A DNA stretch of 55,093 bases from a virus, in IMG/VR virus record IMGVR_UViG_3300015171_000006, positions 1 through 55,093 of that record; one strand, 5' to 3'. The notes beneath the pieces were generated by a model. The model did no database searches. It saw nothing but the letters and a program-made list of their open reading frames with translations, and was not told the origin of the DNA. Positions 51,920 to 55,093 of the stretch are shown piece by piece. Within the stretch, counting starts at the first letter, position 1. Every line of letters begins with the position of its first letter. The position numbers were made by a program, and so were the translations under genes.

Positions 51920-52081
51920 ATGACAAAGTTTTGCCTAATTGGGCTAATATTTTTTTCTTGCAATATTTACCGAAAAATCCCATCTAAAATGTCAACTGTT
52001 CATCCCAAGCATGAATACAGAATTGGTGATACAATTATTATAAAAAATAAGAAATACTGTGTAATAGATGTGAGAATGTAA
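51920..52081 (+). CDS. 53-residue lipoprotein, accessory cassette gene
   Basis: ATG at 51920, TAA at 52079-52081. 'MTKFCLIGLIFFSCNIYRK' gives a short signal peptide and lipobox with Cys14; the rest has 'HEYRIGDTIIIKNKKY'. It ends 13 bases before repeat unit U2, as the other cassettes do before their repeat. Function unknown. Confidence 0.55.
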   Translation: MTKFCLIGLIFFSCNIYRKIPSKMSTVHPKHEYRIGDTIIIKNKKYCVIDVRM

Positions 52082-52094
52082 AGGGATTTTATCT

Positions 52095-52500
52095 ACGTAT
52101 GATATTGAAAGATTGCTCAAAAACCAGCAATCTTGCTTCGCTCTCAAAGACATTTTTTATTTTACTTTTTAAGCCAGCCGGCCAAGCTATGCAGCTCCTA
52201 TGAAAGCTGATTTTTTGCCGCATACGCTAAATTAAAAAATCACTTTCCAGCCAGTCTCTCGGCTAACCTGAGTAACATAATATTATCTTATAATCAAGGC
52301 TCTCATACTCTGATAAATAAAGAACGTTCGCTGTTATGATTTTTTAAGTAGCAAATAATTATAAAGGCAGATGGAACTACTTAAAAAATCATAACAGCGA
52401 AGCGGAAATTCAAGCCTCACTTATAAGAAACCATTATGTTAAACAGGCACTACACAGCCCCCAAAAAAGTAAAATAAAAAAGCCCGCGCCACTGGTTTTT
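52095..52500 (+). repeat. Complete cassette repeat unit U2
   Basis: The one complete copy. Nested inverted parts: TTTTTTATTTTACTTTTT (52153-52170) against 52464-52481 (18 bp perfect); 52273-52301 against 52413-52441 (29 nt, imperfect, TAACATAAT..CTTATAA..AGGCT); and the core arms 52327-52351 and 52377-52401 (25 bp perfect). It starts with acgtatgatattgaaag and a GATTGCT/AGCAATC hairpin and ends with GCCACTGGTTTTT. Genes lie right up to both edges. Confidence 0.93.
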
Positions 52501-52526
52501 ATTATGTAGAATGTATATTGTGGAGA

Positions 52527-53183
52527 ATGGGAATTTATAAACTATACTTGTTTCTTTTACTGCTTTCACCTATAGCCTCTTTTCCTCAAATAAAAAGAAT
52601 AAATAATATTAACGTGAGCCTTAAAAACCTTATATCAGAAACATCCAAAATTATGGATATTTTGCACATAAGTAAAAGGGTCAATTTAAAAAAAGATTCT
52701 CCATCCATAAACGTTCTTATAGATAGTACCGTCCTTCCATTTAATGCGTTTTTTGGCGGATTACATAAAAATGAAAGAGGTGTTATAACTCCATCAGGCA
52801 ACCATGCTTTAAGGTACTACAGATATCCTGCTATAAGGATGAATCCGCTTTTGCATTTAATAGTTTCAAAGAAGAAAGATACTACTGCTTTTGTCAGGCT
52901 TAAGGCAATATCAATTTTTGTTCACGAATTGGTTCATTATTTACAAGCTACTTGGTGGGTACACAACATTACTGTAACCTCGTATGATCAAATGGAATCT
53001 TATATATCTCAACCTGATGAATTTGAGGCTTATGGAGCAGAAGCATATTTCCTTTTAAAATATTACAATGAAAAATTATTAAGTAGTATAATGTACTCCA
53101 AAAACACACAAGAAACAAAAATGAAATTATTAATCAAATCATACTACTCAACCGTATATCCGTGGAGAGCTAAAATTTTTTAA
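52527..53183 (+). CDS. Secreted putative zinc metallopeptidase-like protein, cassette gene
   Basis: 218 residues from the ATG at 52527. Signal peptide 'MGIYKLYLFLLLLSPIAS'. 'SIFVHELVHYLQ' (His133-Glu134-His137) is an HExxH zinc motif, and Glu residues in 'QPDEFEAYGAEAY' could be the third ligand. It follows repeat U2 by 26 bases. Could act on host cell wall or proteins in the periplasm; no known family named. Confidence 0.7.
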   Translation: MGIYKLYLFLLLLSPIASFPQIKRINNINVSLKNLISETSKIMDILHISKRVNLKKDSPSINVLIDSTVLPFNAFFGGLHKNERGVITPSGNHALRYYRYPAIRMNPLLHLIVSKKKDTTAFVRLKAISIFVHELVHYLQATWWVHNITVTSYDQMESYISQPDEFEAYGAEAYFLLKYYNEKLLSSIMYSKNTQETKMKLLIKSYYSTVYPWRAKIF

Positions 53184-53535
53184 TCTTTACTTATTATACT
53201 ATCAGGATAAATACAAATATTATACATAACGGTATCCATTCTGTTTATATTAATGGTATCGCATTTTACTAAATGTAAAGGCCTATGACACTTCTTTGAA
53301 GTATTGCAGCTTGTTAAAGTAAAAAACACAAACCACCGGAGGGAAAAAAATTTTCATTTGTTCAATGAATTAATATGAGTAATTTTGTTACTCATTTAAA
53401 CCATTAAACCTTATGATATTAATATAATTGCAGGCTGCTAACGCAGTCTGTTTGTGTTTTATAAAGGTAAGAAAATAATTTTTTCCCATATCCTGTTTTT
53501 TTGTACTTTGTACAGGATTTCAAAACTAAACAATC
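53184..53535. other. 352-bp gap within the right accessory island
   Basis: No gene seen. Holds a perfect 8-bp hairpin ATGAGTAA (53375-53382) / TTACTCAT (53388-53395). TAACGCAGTCTGTTT near 53439-53453 resembles TAACGCAGTCAGTTT at 54899-54913, so it may be the remnant of a cassette boundary. TACTTTG just before 53513 could be the -7 box of the receiver gene. Confidence 0.4.
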
Positions 53536-53883
53536 ATGGCTAAGATTCTAATAGTTGATGATGAGCAAGACCTTTTATATGTTGTAAAAATCCTTTTAAC
53601 AAAAGAAGGTTTTGAAGTTATAACACATTCCACTTATTCAAATGTTGAAGAAATTGTACTAAGGCATTCTCCTGATTTAATTCTTTTGGATGGAGTGATT
53701 CACGGAGGTTCAGGTCGGGAAATTTGTAAAGAACTCAAAAAAAATTACCCTATACCAGTTGTATTGTTTTCAGCACATAGCCCAATTTCAAAAACCTATA
53801 AAGATTACGATGCAGACGGTTTTATTCAAAAGCCTTTTGATATACCGGACTTTATAAATACTATTAAGTCATACCTCAATTAA
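53536..53883 (+). CDS. Single-domain response-regulator receiver protein, cassette gene
   Basis: 115 residues, one receiver domain. Asp8-Asp9 ('ILIVDDEQD'), phospho-acceptor Asp52 ('LILLDGVIHGG'), Ser79 ('LFSAHS') and Lys99 ('FIQKPFD') are all present. No output domain. It could tap into a host phosphorelay. A terminator lies at 53952-53988. It is a different gene from the late-operon receiver at 36764-37246. Confidence 0.88.
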   Translation: MAKILIVDDEQDLLYVVKILLTKEGFEVITHSTYSNVEEIVLRHSPDLILLDGVIHGGSGREICKELKKNYPIPVVLFSAHSPISKTYKDYDADGFIQKPFDIPDFINTIKSYLN

Positions 53884-53951
53884 TAGTTTTAGGTTATCGG
53901 TTTAAGTTGTCTACCTTACTGCTGGTTTTCACAAGTATAGCGAATTTTTAA

Positions 53952-53988
53952 GGGAGGTGAATCTTTATTCTGCCTCCCAATTTTTTTT
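53952..53988 (+). terminator. Intrinsic terminator after the receiver gene
   Basis: GGGAGG (53952-53957) pairs with CCTCCC (53973-53978), then a run of eight Ts. The loop 'tgaatctttattctg' recurs almost unchanged in the second hairpin at 54093-54127, so the two may share an origin. Confidence 0.8.
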
Positions 53989-54092
53989 CACTCCCCCTTG
54001 GTATAATGCCTTGATTACTCACCATATTTTAATTTAATAGAATTATTTATTACCTTTCTTTTCTCATAGACCAGTTAGTTTGGTATATAACC

Positions 54093-54127
54093 GAGGGCGA
54101 ATTTTTATTCTGCCCTCCTGTTTTTAT
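54093..54127 (+). terminator. Second terminator-like hairpin
   Basis: GAGGGC (54093-54098) pairs with GCCCTC (54112-54117), then CTGTTTTTATG. It lies 24 bases before the next gene, which would then need its own promoter or a leaderless start. Confidence 0.65.
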
Positions 54128-54151
54128 GTTGTAAGATTGGTATATTAGCGA

Positions 54152-54811
54152 ATGGAAAGAAGGAAGTTTATAATTACCGTGAAGCAAAGGATTATTCTTG
54201 GACTTGTAGGCCTTTTCTTCACTTTTGCTATTGCATATATTAAAGGATGCTTTAATAAAACGGAAGCTAAAAAAATGCCAGTAGTCAATTCTCATATTAG
54301 TAATTATCAATCGAGCATCGGTCAACAATATAATGCGGGTAGAGATATAGTATTTTCTTCGCCAACCTCAAAGGTTGATACAAACACCACTAATCCATTG
54401 TTAACCAAAGTGCATACAGGGCAAAAAAACCAAAGAAAATTTAACAGCACTAAAAAAGATACTCTAATTGTTAACAATGGTTTTATAAATAATGGAGGAG
54501 TTGGCAATACGTATAACCAAACAATGAACCCTCCTTCGGAACAAAGGCACTTAAGCCCACTGGATAAAATTTACCTTGATACTGCCTTTTCTCCTAACTT
54601 AAAATTTTTCTTATTAGATGTTTACAATTTTGACAAGGAAAGTTTGAACTTATCAAATGAAATAAGTAATTACTTGGAATCAAAAAACTATACACCAATG
54701 ATGCGGCAACCAGAAAATATTCTTGGCGGAGTTCCGAAGGATAGCTTAGGCAAAATTAATATTATAAAATATGATGGGAGTTTTAAGATAATTATTTATC
54801 CATTGAAATAA
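54152..54811 (+). CDS. Membrane-anchored protein with Asn/Gly-rich repeats, cassette gene
   Basis: 219 residues: basic N-terminus and one membrane helix (about 12-30), then a low-complexity Asn/Gly/Ser/Thr region with 'SIGQQYNAGRDIVFSS' and 'NNGFINNGGVGNTYNQ', and a compact C-terminal part. The 'GVGNTYNQ' style appears in many accessory membrane proteins, but no family is certain. The start context TTAGCGAATGG matches the gene at 12972. Repeat U3 follows about 120 bases downstream. Confidence 0.65.
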   Translation: MERRKFIITVKQRIILGLVGLFFTFAIAYIKGCFNKTEAKKMPVVNSHISNYQSSIGQQYNAGRDIVFSSPTSKVDTNTTNPLLTKVHTGQKNQRKFNSTKKDTLIVNNGFINNGGVGNTYNQTMNPPSEQRHLSPLDKIYLDTAFSPNLKFFLLDVYNFDKESLNLSNEISNYLESKNYTPMMRQPENILGGVPKDSLGKINIIKYDGSFKIIIYPLK

Positions 54812-54932
54812 TTTTTACCCAAGGATTAATCCTATTACAATGCCAATTCTAATTGCTTTCACTATAAGTCTATAAGGGATACCAAATAACAATTTTAATT
54901 AACGCAGTCAGTTTTAGAACGGTAAATTTACC

Positions 54933-55093
54933 ACGTATGATATTGAAAGATTGCTCAAAAACCAGCAATCTTGCTTCGCTCTAAAAGACATTTTTTATTT
55001 TACTTTTTAAGCCAATCGGCCAAGCTATGCAGCTCCTATGAAAGCTGATTTTTTGCCGCATACGCTAAATTAAAAAATCACTTTCCAGCCAGT
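54933..55093 (+). repeat. Cassette repeat unit U3 (left half, runs off the window)
   Basis: Matches 52095-52255: start block, GATTGCT/AGCAATC hairpin, TTTTTTATTTTACTTTTT box and the following block. The last 77 bases (55017-55093) are identical to U2. The copy stops at the window end. Adding the 67 bases 52256-52322 of U2 would connect it to U0 at position 1. Confidence 0.92.

Noticed and set aside
52095-52500. Insertion sequence or MITE for the large repeat
   Set aside because: No transposase, no terminal target duplication seen, and the genes between copies differ, so a site-bounded cassette fits better. A MITE origin of the core palindrome remains possible.
1-55093. An integrated prophage with host flanks
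   Set aside because: No host genes appear, the integrase is central, and the structural operon wraps from the left end to the right end. A free or permuted phage genome fits better.
1-55093. CRISPR arrays, retron or diversity-generating retroelement
   Set aside because: No short evenly spaced repeats, no reverse transcriptase and no template-variable repeat pair were seen.

Overview
This window looks like an almost complete temperate siphovirus (HK97-type) of a Bacteroidota host, probably close to Chitinophagaceae. The evidence is its low G+C, the Bacteroidota promoter form TTTG-N19-TAnnTTTG, a DUF4373 replication-type protein, a Bacteroidota-type arm-binding integrase, and many small lipoproteins and secreted proteins. 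There are no host genes, rRNA or tRNA.

Layout, nearly all on the minus strand. 51.7 to 33.7 kb: tail completion, tail tube, tail chaperones with a probable -1 frameshift, tape measure, hub, fibre, spike, a PAS/coiled-coil/receiver trio, then lysis genes. 33.7 to 31.5 kb: integrase and repressor on the plus strand, facing a leftward early promoter. 31.5 to 16.2 kb: early operon with HNH proteins, an SbcC-like ATPase, RecT, a metallo-beta-lactamase-fold protein, a DNA methylase, a DUF5131 protein, a DUF4373 protein, a RuvC-like resolvase, a PP-loop protein, a second tyrosine recombinase and a HerA-like ATPase. 15.6 to 1.5 kb: terminase, portal, MuF, protease, capsid, a glycosyltransferase and methyltransferase pair, and head-tail connectors.

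The last head gene at the left end (gp10-like) is normally followed by the tail-terminator-like gene that begins at the right end. Both window ends lie in the same repeat. The window is therefore best read as a circular or circularly permuted phage genome opened inside a repeat, lacking about 67 bp.

Two accessory islands interrupt the structural operon, one between terminase and portal and one between gp10 and the tail terminator. They carry small membrane, lipoprotein, receiver and protease-like genes. They are bracketed by four partial or complete copies of a ~400-bp nested imperfect palindrome. A separate pair of attC-like sites flanks a PP-loop gene beside the second tyrosine recombinase. 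These two cassette-like systems, and the split PAS/receiver module in the late operon, are the most unusual content.
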